From Planctomycetota bacterium (GTDB lineage Bacteria; Planctomycetota; Phycisphaerae; Phycisphaerales; Phycisphaeraceae), in assembly GCA_024279865.1 (NCBI GenBank), contig JAJRRC010000086.1, forward strand, positions 1 to 33,844: a DNA stretch of 33,844 bases. The letters are read 5' to 3'. A model generated the notes under the pieces. That model did no database searches, was not told the origin of the DNA, and saw nothing but the letters and a program-made list of their open reading frames with translations. Position numbers and translations under genes: made by a program. How positions within the stretch are numbered: the first letter of the stretch is position 1; each line of letters begins with the position of its first letter. Below, piece by piece: positions 7,706-15,333 of the stretch.

Positions 7706-8602
7706 TTATTCTTTTGAATCCAACGCCGTGTCTCGATCCTGATGCTGGGGACCGGTAAAATAGCCGAGCCTTAAAGGAGCTGAAGGCTTGCCTGCTTGGC
7801 CGACCATGAACTCGCACACGCGAATACAATCGCCACACTCGAGGCAATGGTTGTGACCTGGCGCGTCCATGATGGACAAGCCCGTGCGATTGGTGATCGG
7901 CAAGTTCAACTCGCGAGGTGGCAATGACACCGGGCAAATATTGTCACAAGCATTGCATTCAATACAGGTCTCTTCTTGATTGCGAAAGTGAATGCCAAAA
8001 TAACTGGCGGGCGACATGATGGAATAGTACATGCCGATGGGGCAGACTGTTTTACAAAAATCCCATCGCCACCAACGGCCATGAACAAACGCGCCCGCAA
8101 CACCAAAGGCCAACAACGGCCACATGACCAAAAGCGCCACAGGTGAACCCAGGTAAAACACTCGCAAGTCCACCCACCACGCCAAAACGGACAGCACAAA
8201 CAAACCGCTGTAAGCCCCACCTTGTAGATGGGTCCATCGCCATTGCCAACGGGTCAATTTGGGGCGCTCGACCGCATCGCCGTAACGACAAATTTGACCC
8301 ACCGGACAACCCCAGCCACAAAAAAGACGGCCCGCCACCACGTTACTCAAAAACGTCAATACATACATGGCAGCAATGCCAATGATCACGCCACCCAAGG
8401 CCTGCTTCAGCGAGGTGGGTTCAAAAAACAGACGGTGTTCATCGCCCCAAAAATCGACCCGCGCCAAGCCCGACAAAGGAACCAGAACCAACGTGCCCAA
8501 TGAAAAAGCCTGGCTCAGCACACGCAGCTTCGGATAGCGATGCGAAACTTTTTCTTCCGCTTTAAGCAATTTAACCCGGCGTTTACTGGTATCACGGCTC
8601 AT
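7706..8602 (-). CDS. Membrane-bound 4Fe-4S protein, CcoG/NapH-like
   Basis: 298 residues. About four to five transmembrane segments are interleaved with cysteine motifs: FCGWGCPVGQ, DFCKTVCPIGMYYS, then two soluble 4Fe-4S clusters CIECNACDNICP and CLECGDCIRVCE. This layout is typical of the NapH/MauN/CcoG-type ferredoxin membrane proteins that pass electrons to periplasmic or membrane partners. The partner is unknown because no nitrate, nitrous oxide or cytochrome oxidase genes are nearby. It could also serve formylglycine or other redox chemistry, but that is speculation. It lies 9 bp after scpA on the same strand. Confidence 0.85.
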   Translation of the reverse strand: MSRDTSKRRVKLLKAEEKVSHRYPKLRVLSQAFSLGTLVLVPLSGLARVDFWGDEHRLFFEPTSLKQALGGVIIGIAAMYVLTFLSNVVAGRLFCGWGCPVGQICRYGDAVERPKLTRWQWRWTHLQGGAYSGLFVLSVLAWWVDLRVFYLGSPVALLVMWPLLAFGVAGAFVHGRWWRWDFCKTVCPIGMYYSIMSPASYFGIHFRNQEETCIECNACDNICPVSLPPRELNLPITNRTGLSIMDAPGHNHCLECGDCIRVCEFMVGQAGKPSAPLRLGYFTGPQHQDRDTALDSKE

Positions 8603-8611
8603 GGCAAAAAT

Positions 8612-9787
8612 TTATCCGTCTGTCTCCAAGTCTTCATCTATATCTAATTCATCGTCTAAATCTAATCCGCCCTCTAGGTCCAAGCCTTCCTTTGCATCCA
8701 CTTGGGAATCAACTTGGACATCAGTGTCCTGTGCGTCAGCATCTTCGAACGGTTCGGTGTCCTGAATTTCTTGAGCGGCATCGGCGGCTGTTTCGCCGTC
8801 GGCCGCTTTTTGAGCCTCGGCGAGTTCACGGTTGCGGGCGCGGGTGGCTCGGATTTTTACGCGGCGTTCAGCCCGTTTGCGTGCTTCTTCACTGGGCCAT
8901 TCGTATTCGATTTCCCCGGTCTGAGGGTTTCGCCAATCGGGCGATGTTTTTCCTTCAGCCGTTTCCAGAGAATCTTCGGGGGGGAGCGTTTCGAGGCTAA
9001 TTTCATCTTTGGCAATATTTTGAATCACCCGGATGCGTCGTTGACGAACCAGTTCAAGGGTCGCTAGGAAGAGGCCTATCATTTCACTGCGTGTTTTGCG
9101 GCCGACGAACATTTGTTGGAGGGTCATCGTGCCATCGCGGCCGAGCCTGTCGCAAATATCCTCCGCATGGAGCGCAATGGGCGTATCGTCGTAGATCACC
9201 TCATGGGTCGCAGAGCCGGACCCGATGGATTCGAGGATACGGGAAAAAGCTTCACACAAATCCAATACATTGACATCTTCAAGGTCGATTTCCACTGGCT
9301 GAGCGTTTTCCGCTTCATCGGTAGAGGAAGCCTGTTCACGATCCGCTTTGGAGAGTTTGGTGGGCATCAGTGGGTAGCGTTGCTCCCACTGCTCACGCTG
9401 ATCATCCAATGCCATGGCCGCATCTTTGAATTTTTTATAAGCCAAGAGCTGCTGCACCAATTCGTATCGTGGGTCCGAAGCGCTGAGGCCATCCTCTACG
9501 TCTTCTGCCTCTTCGTCATCGGTGACAGGCACGATCATGCGACTTTTTACTTCGAGCAGTGTGGCTGCCATGACGAGGAATTCACCTGCCACGTCCACAT
9601 TGATCTGTTCGATGAGCCTCATGTGTTGGAGGTACTGCTCGGTGAGCTTGGCCACGGGCAGATTGTGCAGGTCCACTTCGTGGCGTTTGACCAGAAAGAG
9701 CAACAGGTCCAAGGGGCCGTTGTAGCAATCTAAATCGATGCGGTAATCTTCTAGTGTCGGTCGCATGGTATTGGCACTCTTGATCAT
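8612..9787 (-). CDS. scpA: Segregation and condensation protein A, with a long acidic tail
   Basis: The kleisin subunit of the Smc-ScpAB chromosome condensation complex. The N-terminus DCYNGPLDLLLFLVKRHEVDL and EFLVMAATLLEVKSRM are the classic ScpA Smc-binding segment, and FLATLELVRQRRIRVIQ near residue 235-255 is the winged-helix end. The family is usually about 250 residues; here there are about 391. The extra C-terminal part contains a basic helix (EEARKRAERRVKIRATRA) followed by a very acidic tail of Asp/Glu-rich repeats (LDLEGGLDLDDELDIDEDLE). The start at 9787 has AAAGGG 8 nt upstream; ATG 9766 is an alternative. No scpB is adjacent. Confidence 0.92.
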   Translation of the reverse strand: MIKSANTMRPTLEDYRIDLDCYNGPLDLLLFLVKRHEVDLHNLPVAKLTEQYLQHMRLIEQINVDVAGEFLVMAATLLEVKSRMIVPVTDDEEAEDVEDGLSASDPRYELVQQLLAYKKFKDAAMALDDQREQWEQRYPLMPTKLSKADREQASSTDEAENAQPVEIDLEDVNVLDLCEAFSRILESIGSGSATHEVIYDDTPIALHAEDICDRLGRDGTMTLQQMFVGRKTRSEMIGLFLATLELVRQRRIRVIQNIAKDEISLETLPPEDSLETAEGKTSPDWRNPQTGEIEYEWPSEEARKRAERRVKIRATRARNRELAEAQKAADGETAADAAQEIQDTEPFEDADAQDTDVQVDSQVDAKEGLDLEGGLDLDDELDIDEDLETDG

Positions 9788-9828
9788 GGGCTTTGCCCTT
9801 TGTCTGCCTGAATATGATACAGTATTTA

Positions 9829-9857
9829 AGCTATCAGCTATCAGCTATCAGTTGTCA
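9829..9857. repeat. 7-bp tandem repeat AGCTATC
   Basis: AGCTATC is repeated three times, then a diverged AGTTGTC, in the gap between scpA and kdsD. Short direct repeats of this type can slip. I see no function. Confidence 0.6.
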
Positions 9858-9981
9858 GCGAGTCCGTAAGAGGAGAAAATACAGGATCGGAAATGGTCTG
9901 TGGGCTTTGTTCGGATTCCTCCTTTTTTTCTGTTCTAATTTCTTACGGGCAACTGATCGCTTAAAAAAGATTTGGTATCCA

Positions 9982-10986
9982 ATGGAAAAAAAATCAATTC
10001 ATCAATGGGCACAGGACATCCTCAATGCTGAGGCTGCCGCCATTAAGGGCATCGTTATCAATGAAGCCTTTGAACAGGCGGTCGAACTGGCCTACCAACA
10101 CACCAGTGAAAACAAAGCGGGCTCGCTGGTGATTAGTGGTCTGGGTAAGTGTAATTTTATTGCTCAAAAAATTTCTGCCACGCTGGCCTCCACCGGCACG
10201 CCTAGCCACTTCCTGCATCCCACCGAAGCGATGCATGGCGATCTGGGACGCATCCGCAGCTGCGACGTGGTGGTCCTGCTCTCATTCAGTGGCAACACCG
10301 AAGAAGTCATCAGCCTCGCGGCTCTCTTGCGTCAAGACCACGTCCCAACCATTGCCATCACCGGCAACGCGGACAGCCATTTGGCCAAACTTGCCACGGT
10401 CACGCTCTGGATCGGCAACATCACTGAAGCGTGCCCGCATAACCTAGCCCCCACCGCGAGCACCACGGCGATGCTGGCCCTTGGCGATGCCTTGGCGTTG
10501 TGCGTGAGCCGCAAGCGGGACTTCAAGGCAGAAGACTTTCGAAAGTTTCACCCTGGAGGTCTGCTCGGCCGTCAACTCATGCCCGTCACCGAGGCCATGC
10601 GATTTGCGGTAGGTCACTCCCTTGAATTGGCCCACACAGGCATGACACTGGGCGAAGCCTACCAATTGGCGGATGAAAAATCCCAAGGCCGACGGGCCGG
10701 TGCCATGCTCATCGTTAATGAACAAGGCAAACTCGCGGGCATTTTCACCGACAGCGATTTGCGACGGCTCGTGGTCAAAGAGGGTGGACAGGTCATGAAC
10801 CTTCCCATTGAACAGGTCATGACCGCCAACCCCAAACACCTCACTTCCCAATCGCTCGTCCGCGATGCTGTCCAAATGGCCCGTGAACTGCGGATTGATG
10901 AAATCCCGGTGGTCGATGAAAACAACCAACCGCTGGGTCTGATTGATGTTCAGGACTTGGTGGCTTTGAAAGTAATTGAATCATGA
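9982..10986 (+). CDS. kdsD: Arabinose-5-phosphate isomerase (KpsF/GutQ/KdsD family)
   Basis: Converts ribulose-5-phosphate to arabinose-5-phosphate, the first committed step toward Kdo for lipopolysaccharide. The SIS domain occupies residues about 30-200: SLVISGLGKCNFIAQKISATLASTG, FLHPTEAMHGDLG and VVLLSFSGNTEEV. Two CBS domains follow (MTLGEAYQLA..., IFTDSDLRRLV... and VMTANPKHL..., EIPVVDENNQPLGLIDVQDLV). The length, 334 residues, matches the family. ATG 9982 is chosen because homology begins there; the upstream in-frame extension is not protein-like. Its TGA overlaps the ATG of kdsC by 4 nt (10983-10986). Confidence 0.93.
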   Translation: MEKKSIHQWAQDILNAEAAAIKGIVINEAFEQAVELAYQHTSENKAGSLVISGLGKCNFIAQKISATLASTGTPSHFLHPTEAMHGDLGRIRSCDVVVLLSFSGNTEEVISLAALLRQDHVPTIAITGNADSHLAKLATVTLWIGNITEACPHNLAPTASTTAMLALGDALALCVSRKRDFKAEDFRKFHPGGLLGRQLMPVTEAMRFAVGHSLELAHTGMTLGEAYQLADEKSQGRRAGAMLIVNEQGKLAGIFTDSDLRRLVVKEGGQVMNLPIEQVMTANPKHLTSQSLVRDAVQMARELRIDEIPVVDENNQPLGLIDVQDLVALKVIES

Positions 10987-11495
10987 ATGAGGTGCTGGAC
11001 ATTCGCTTGATCGTGTTTGATGTGGATGGCGTTTTGACCGATGGCTCGATCCTCGTCAACGATGAGGGCATTGAGTCTAAGCGTTTTCATGTCCGTGATG
11101 GCTTCGCGATCAAGGCTGCTCAATCGCTGGGGATTCAGATCGGCATTTTAACCGGACGATCCACCCGGGCTGTCGCGTTGCGAATGACCGAACTGGGGGT
11201 GGACCTGGTGATGCAAGGGGTTAAAAACAAAGGCGAAGGCTTTTGCACGCTATGCAAAAAGGCAGGCGTTGAACTTGGGCAGGTGGCCTATCTAGGAGAT
11301 GATCTCATTGACTTGCCTGCGATGAACCAAGCGGGCTATCCGATGGCGGTAGCCGATGCAGCCGTGGAAGTACGCAAAGTCGCCCGCTATGTCACCTCCC
11401 AACCGGGGGGCCACGGAGCAGCCCGCGATGCAGTAGAACATCTACTTAAACAAATGAATTTATGGGATCGCTTTGTCGAATCGTTCAGCCAGTAG
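10983..11495 (+). CDS. kdsC: 3-deoxy-manno-octulosonate-8-phosphate phosphatase
   Basis: Removes the phosphate from Kdo-8-phosphate, the third step of Kdo synthesis. It is a HAD-superfamily C0-type enzyme of 170 residues. The catalytic motif I is LIVFDVDGVLTDG; ILTGRSTRAV is motif II; YLGDDLIDLPAM is motif IV. GHGAARDAVEHLL near the end is the KdsC-specific tail. ATG overlaps the kdsD stop (ATGA), so both are probably made from one transcript. The pair predicts a Kdo-containing outer membrane glycolipid. Confidence 0.95.
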   Translation: MNEVLDIRLIVFDVDGVLTDGSILVNDEGIESKRFHVRDGFAIKAAQSLGIQIGILTGRSTRAVALRMTELGVDLVMQGVKNKGEGFCTLCKKAGVELGQVAYLGDDLIDLPAMNQAGYPMAVADAAVEVRKVARYVTSQPGGHGAARDAVEHLLKQMNLWDRFVESFSQ

Positions 11496-11526
11496 AGTGT
11501 GTTGCATGCTTTGACACCCTCGGACG

Positions 11527-11597
11527 CGCACGCTGTAAGCGTGCGGCTTCTATGAAAACCCGCGGCTCGAATCTACCCGAGGAGCAACGGTTTTCAT
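11527..11597. repeat. Structured intergenic element after kdsC (two hairpins)
   Basis: The first hairpin, CGCACGCT-GTA-AGCGTGCG (11527-11545), has perfect 8-bp arms. The second has outer arms ATGAAAACC (11552-11560) and GGTTTTCAT (11589-11597) enclosing a smaller CTCG/CGAG stem. No U-run follows, so neither is a standard intrinsic terminator. A REP-like dispersed element is possible, and mRNA 3' end protection of kdsC is plausible. Confidence 0.5.
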
Positions 11598-11656
11598 ACA
11601 CGGCTATTTTCAAACGATCCGCTTAAGTCTAATCGTTGTTTATTGATGCAAAACGT

Positions 11657-11683
11657 CTCGCTGCTAGCAAACTTGCTTGCGAG
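11657..11683. terminator. Bulged hairpin between converging kdsC and adk
   Basis: Arms CTCGC (11657-11661) and GCGAG (11679-11683), with an inner AGCAA-AC-TTGCT stem. On the minus strand it lies 48 bp after the adk stop, with a T7 run (complement of 11716-11722) before it. It may help end transcription from adk, but it is not a textbook terminator. Confidence 0.3.
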
Positions 11684-11730
11684 TCTGAGCTGATGTGAAC
11701 AAGCAATCCGCAGCAAAAAAACAAGACGCT

Positions 11731-12348
11731 TTAACCCTGAAACTTCACAAAGTGTGCATCCTGGATCGGCATGACGATGTCCAGTGTTTCACGCAAAACC
11801 TGTGTCGGTGAATTCACCGCATCGACTTCAGCGATCATCTCTGGAGCATAATGCTCCAGAACCGGCTGAGTTTCTGCTTGGTAAATTTCCCAGCGTTTGC
11901 GAATCACCTTTTCATCTGCATCATCGTGACGATTGTCCTTCAGAGCGCGGCGGCGCAAACGCTGGAACATAGCCTCTTCGTTTCGACAGACCAAATGCAC
12001 GACCTGCAAAACGTCGATGTACTCGTCCATGATCTTCGCCTGCTCAAGGGTGCGGGGAATCCCGTCCAATATGAGCATGTCCAATTTGGGCTTGTACTCG
12101 TTGGTCACGGTGCGGCTATGGATGGCTTCTTGCCAAATTTTGACAGTCACATCATCAGGGACCAATTGACCACGGGAACTGTATTCGTAGAAGATCTTGC
12201 CGATTTCACTGTGAATGTCGATGTTGCGAAACACATCGCCACAGGCACAATGAAAATAGCCTGGCACGGTTCCGAGTACTTTGCCTTGGGTTCCTTTGCC
12301 TGAGCCTGGCGCTCCGAACAACAAGATACATTTGTAGCGATTGGGCAT
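11731..12348 (-). CDS. adk: Adenylate kinase
   Basis: Catalyses ATP + AMP to 2 ADP in the cytoplasm. ILLFGAPGSGKGTQG (residues 8-22) is the P-loop; LDMLILDGIPRTLEQA is the signature LxGxPRT motif of the AMP site. The LID is short (RRRALKDNRHDDADEKVIRKR) with no zinc-binding cysteines. At 205 residues it is normal for a short-LID form. A few non-consensus residues near the AMP site (CACGDVFRN rather than STGDxLR) make a related nucleoside-monophosphate kinase an alternative. It lies downstream of nuoA on the same strand. Confidence 0.88.
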   Translation of the reverse strand: MPNRYKCILLFGAPGSGKGTQGKVLGTVPGYFHCACGDVFRNIDIHSEIGKIFYEYSSRGQLVPDDVTVKIWQEAIHSRTVTNEYKPKLDMLILDGIPRTLEQAKIMDEYIDVLQVVHLVCRNEEAMFQRLRRRALKDNRHDDADEKVIRKRWEIYQAETQPVLEHYAPEMIAEVDAVNSPTQVLRETLDIVMPIQDAHFVKFQG

Positions 12349-12428
12349 GATTCTGATTCCTGCTAAAAGAAAAATCTAAATCTCAAAAAAAACACCGCCA
12401 ATGGAAGTGCTATTGTTTCCAAATCAAT

Positions 12429-12899
12429 TTAGGTACGAATGCCATGAGCGGGATCTGTTTCGTCTTCAAGCATTTCGGGGTCACGCTTGGCTAAGCTGGC
12501 CATATCGACACCGGTCGTCCCCTTAATGGAGGTGTTGACCGAGGATCGGACCCAATCAAGGCTGCCTGAGTACCACTCATACGCAAAACCGATAATGAGG
12601 ATTGTGATAAAGGGCATTCCCACCCACAGAGCGGGTATGGGGGCTTCTCGGAAAACCACGGCCCATGGATAAATCAAAGCCACTTCCACATCAAAAATCA
12701 GATAAAACAAAGCCACGATATAGAATCGCAGGTCAAACTGCACCCAACTGGTTCCGATGGTGGGTTCGCCACATTCATAAATCGCTTGTTTTTCACGGTT
12801 GGGCATCGAAGGACGTAAGAGCTTGCCCACTGTCAGATTAACAATGACAAAACCAAATCCGACTGCCAGGAAAAGTGTTATTGAAAGCAGTTGTTCCAT
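12429..12899 (-). CDS. nuoA: NADH-quinone oxidoreductase subunit A, separated from the nuo operon
   Basis: A membrane subunit of complex I with three transmembrane helices: LLSITLFLAVGFGFVIVNL, then FYIVALFYLIFDVEVALIYPWAVVF with its conserved Glu/Asp, and WVGMPFITILIIGFAYEW. REKQAIYECGEPTIGTSWVQFDLRFY is the NuoA loop signature. 156 residues; the last 40 form a hydrophilic extension (VDMASLAKRDPEML...) longer than usual. ATG 12899 is chosen by homology. The longer in-frame start near 13001 arises from a GC-rich repeat copy. nuoB and the other subunits do not follow; adk does. The complex I genes must be elsewhere, or nuoA has moved. Confidence 0.93.
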   Translation of the reverse strand: MEQLLSITLFLAVGFGFVIVNLTVGKLLRPSMPNREKQAIYECGEPTIGTSWVQFDLRFYIVALFYLIFDVEVALIYPWAVVFREAPIPALWVGMPFITILIIGFAYEWYSGSLDWVRSSVNTSIKGTTGVDMASLAKRDPEMLEDETDPAHGIRT

Positions 12900-12980
12900 C
12901 TTTAAGACCGACTCCAGCTTGACTGTAGATCCAACCGAAAGGTTATCGTAACGATCTAATGCCAGTTGAACAACTTGGGT

Positions 12981-13034
12981 CCCCCCCCGGAAGCTGGCCA
13001 TTGGTTAAACACAAGCTCTAGGTTGCCCCCCCCG
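12981..13034. repeat. Single degenerate copy of the 44-bp GC-rich repeat unit
   Basis: Starting from C8-GGAAGCTGG, this copy matches the tandem unit at 18936-19154 with about six substitutions, including CACAAGC and GGTTGCCCCCCC. It lies between nuoA and the HD-GYP gene. The unit is therefore dispersed as well as tandem. Confidence 0.7.
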
Positions 13035-13048
13035 CGAACAACCTAGAG
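13016..13048 (-). terminator. Hairpin just past the HD-GYP stop codon
   Basis: CTCTAGGTTG (13016-13025) and CAACCTAGAG (13039-13048) form a perfect 10-bp stem around a C8-rich loop, 2 nt past the HD-GYP stop on the minus strand. The next bases on that strand (CTTGTGTTT) are not a clean U-run, so termination is plausible but not certain. The left arm is part of the repeat unit. Confidence 0.5.
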
Positions 13049-13050
13049 GA

Positions 13051-14292
13051 TCAGGGGACGGAGGCTTCGTAAGCGCTTTGTGGGTTGACGCGATCTGGAC
13101 GGCCAGCCATGTCTCGTTTTAACTGGTACAAATAGCTGAGGTTTTCATCACCAAACTTGGCAAACCGAAGGCCCGGCTGATCATTGAGACAAAACGGTTT
13201 GCCTAGATGTTCTGGCGGAATCCGCTTGCCTTGGGTGTCAAACACGACGATGACATAGGGTGAAAATGAATCCTGATGGTTGTATTTCACCACCACGGCA
13301 TAGCGGCCGTCATTGAGCTTCATTTTTGCACCAATGGGAAACGGCTGGATCAAGCCTCGAAAAACCTTCGTCAAAGCGGGGTCGTAAAACCGGCGGTTGG
13401 GCCCCAAGCTCATTTCCCACAAAATATTGGCTGGAGATTTGGCTTTTCGAAAAACATGTTCTGCGGTAGCTGCGTCAAAGGAATCGCAAATACGGACAAT
13501 GCGGCTAAAAACATGCAGCTTGTCGCCTAGAATCCCACGTGGATAACCATTGCCATCGTAATTTTCGTGGTGCGTCCGAACCACCATCCGAGCGGCCGCC
13601 ACAATGCTGTCAGGCAACATGTCCGCCCCCACATTGGGATGCTCATAAAGCATGTGCTTCTCATCGACGGACAACGGACCTTCTTTCTTGAAGATACTAC
13701 GAATCGGGTACATGCCCAGATCCATAAACATCGCACCAAGGCCAAGTGGCTTCAGGTCCATCGCTTTGTGGGCGGTGAGGTTGCCCGCAGAAGTTTGCCT
13801 TATCCGTTCCTTGGCAACGTACTCTCCCACTGCACCGCCTAACACCATGCACAAGTAAAACACGTTGCCCGTATGCTCGGACAAATAGCTATCAGAATCG
13901 AGGCTGCGACTGATCAACGCTGAGGAAACCGGGTTGGCGGTAATGTAATCCATCACCTCCGACACCGAATCACTCATGGATTTAAAGTTAATATGACGGG
14001 CATCGGTCCGGGAATTAAACCGTTCCTGAACATGGCTCATCGCTTCAGAAATTTTTGTTTGGGCAGTCTGAGCCACCGTCCGATCATGACGGTCGTCTTC
14101 AAACTCCACCAGTTCATCGAGAACCGGGTCCCCCACCGTTAAACGCACATTGGGAAAACGACGTTTGACGGCATTGATATCCCACTGATCAAGGACCTTC
14201 CCTGCAGGCAACATCACACGATCTTTGAACATCAAAGAATCGCCTAATCGCATCCCAGGTTGTAACTCATCTGTACGGAGAATCAGCGGCAT
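13051..14292 (-). CDS. HD-GYP-domain protein with an altered HD motif
   Basis: 413 residues. The middle carries an HD-GYP domain: HTGNVFYLCMVLGGAVG (first His), then MFMDLGMYPIRSIF, EHPNVGADML, THHENYDGNGYPRG (the GYP motif) and RIVRICDSFDAAT. HD-GYP proteins usually degrade cyclic di-GMP. Here the HDxGK core reads MDLGM, so the His and Lys are replaced while the Asp stays; the enzyme may have lost or changed metal binding. The N-terminus (MPLILRTDELQPGMRLGD... and DRVMLPAGKVL) resembles the adaptor found in many HD-GYP proteins, and the C-terminal 110 residues have the DGRYAVVVKYN type of segment. ATG 14292 is used because the homology starts there. Confidence 0.85.
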   Translation of the reverse strand: MPLILRTDELQPGMRLGDSLMFKDRVMLPAGKVLDQWDINAVKRRFPNVRLTVGDPVLDELVEFEDDRHDRTVAQTAQTKISEAMSHVQERFNSRTDARHINFKSMSDSVSEVMDYITANPVSSALISRSLDSDSYLSEHTGNVFYLCMVLGGAVGEYVAKERIRQTSAGNLTAHKAMDLKPLGLGAMFMDLGMYPIRSIFKKEGPLSVDEKHMLYEHPNVGADMLPDSIVAAARMVVRTHHENYDGNGYPRGILGDKLHVFSRIVRICDSFDAATAEHVFRKAKSPANILWEMSLGPNRRFYDPALTKVFRGLIQPFPIGAKMKLNDGRYAVVVKYNHQDSFSPYVIVVFDTQGKRIPPEHLGKPFCLNDQPGLRFAKFGDENLSYLYQLKRDMAGRPDRVNPQSAYEASVP

Positions 14293-14424
14293 ACCATTAT
14301 GTATCGGACATCCACAAGGAACGGTTGATCTCAAAAGACGGCTTGTCCTCAAAGAAGCAATGCGTAAACTGGAAACAAACGGCCCAAACAAAACCTACTT
14401 ACGAATCAACCTTAAGCCTTTACC

Positions 14425-15333
14425 ATGCGAGAATTAAACCTTCTTCAACATATTTATGCCCATAACGACCAACTGCCCGGGCTGGTTCAAATCCCCCCTG
14501 GCGATGACATGGGAGCGATTCAGCTGGGCGACCAGACCCTTTTATTGGCTGTCGATCAGGTGATTGATGGGATTCATGTGGATTTAAAAACCACGTCACT
14601 CCAACGCATCGGCCGCAAGGCAGTCACGCGGAACCTCTCTGATGTGGCTGCCATGGCAGCGGTGCCTTTGGCGACTTTGGCGACGGCGACTTTGCCTCGC
14701 ACCTTTGGCCAGGATCGAGCTGAAGCCTTGTTCGATGCCATGCGCCAAACCGCCCAGCAGTATCAGTGCCCGCTCGTCGGCGGCGACATGGCTATTGGCG
14801 ATGGCCCCTTGCATCTCACCGTGACGATTTTAGCCAAACCCGATGGCATTGAGCCGGTCCTGCGATCTGGCAGCAATATCGGCGACGTGATTTGTGTCAC
14901 CGGCCAGCTCGGCCGCAGTTTGCCCACAGGCCATCACCTCGATTTCCTCCCCCGCCTCCAAGCAGCCCGAACCTTGGCAAGCGATCCCCGCACCCGCCCC
15001 CATGCCATGATCGACCTCAGTGACGGCCTCGGATGTGACCTCAAACATCTCTGCGATGCCAGCAATCTCAGCGCCATCCTCTTTGAAAACCAACTCCCCT
15101 ATCGTGACCACGCCAACTGGACCGAAGCCGTCGGCAATGGGGAAGATTACGAACTCTGCTTCACGATGGACCCTCAGTCTGTCCCCAAAGAAGCAGCCGG
15201 CGTTCGGATCAGCGTCATTGGTCAAATGATCGAAGTAAAACAAACACCCACGGTTTCTCTTCAACGCCTTGATGGTTCAAGGGTTTGCCTTGACAATCGA
15301 GGCTGGGAACATCAGGATCAGAATCATGTTTGA
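14425..15333 (+). CDS. thiL: Thiamine-monophosphate kinase
   Basis: Phosphorylates thiamine monophosphate to the active cofactor thiamine diphosphate. PPGDDMGAIQLGDQTLLLAVDQVIDGIHV holds the ATP- and Mg-binding Asp residues, NLSDVAAMAAVPLATLATATLP is the ThiL signature, LVGGDMAIGDGPLHLTVTI follows, and AMIDLSDGLGCDLKHLCDAS plus GEDYELCFT close the family pattern. 302 residues, slightly short but complete. It overlaps the tsaE start by 8 nt. The HD-GYP gene is divergent upstream. Confidence 0.94.
   Translation: MRELNLLQHIYAHNDQLPGLVQIPPGDDMGAIQLGDQTLLLAVDQVIDGIHVDLKTTSLQRIGRKAVTRNLSDVAAMAAVPLATLATATLPRTFGQDRAEALFDAMRQTAQQYQCPLVGGDMAIGDGPLHLTVTILAKPDGIEPVLRSGSNIGDVICVTGQLGRSLPTGHHLDFLPRLQAARTLASDPRTRPHAMIDLSDGLGCDLKHLCDASNLSAILFENQLPYRDHANWTEAVGNGEDYELCFTMDPQSVPKEAAGVRISVIGQMIEVKQTPTVSLQRLDGSRVCLDNRGWEHQDQNHV

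Noticed and set aside
9113-9733. 206-codon plus-strand frame inside scpA
   Set aside because: Antisense to a well-supported ScpA, with no recognisable motif.
11496-11730. tRNA or other RNA gene after kdsC
   Set aside because: Hairpins exist, but no cloverleaf, T-loop or CCA-like end can be drawn.
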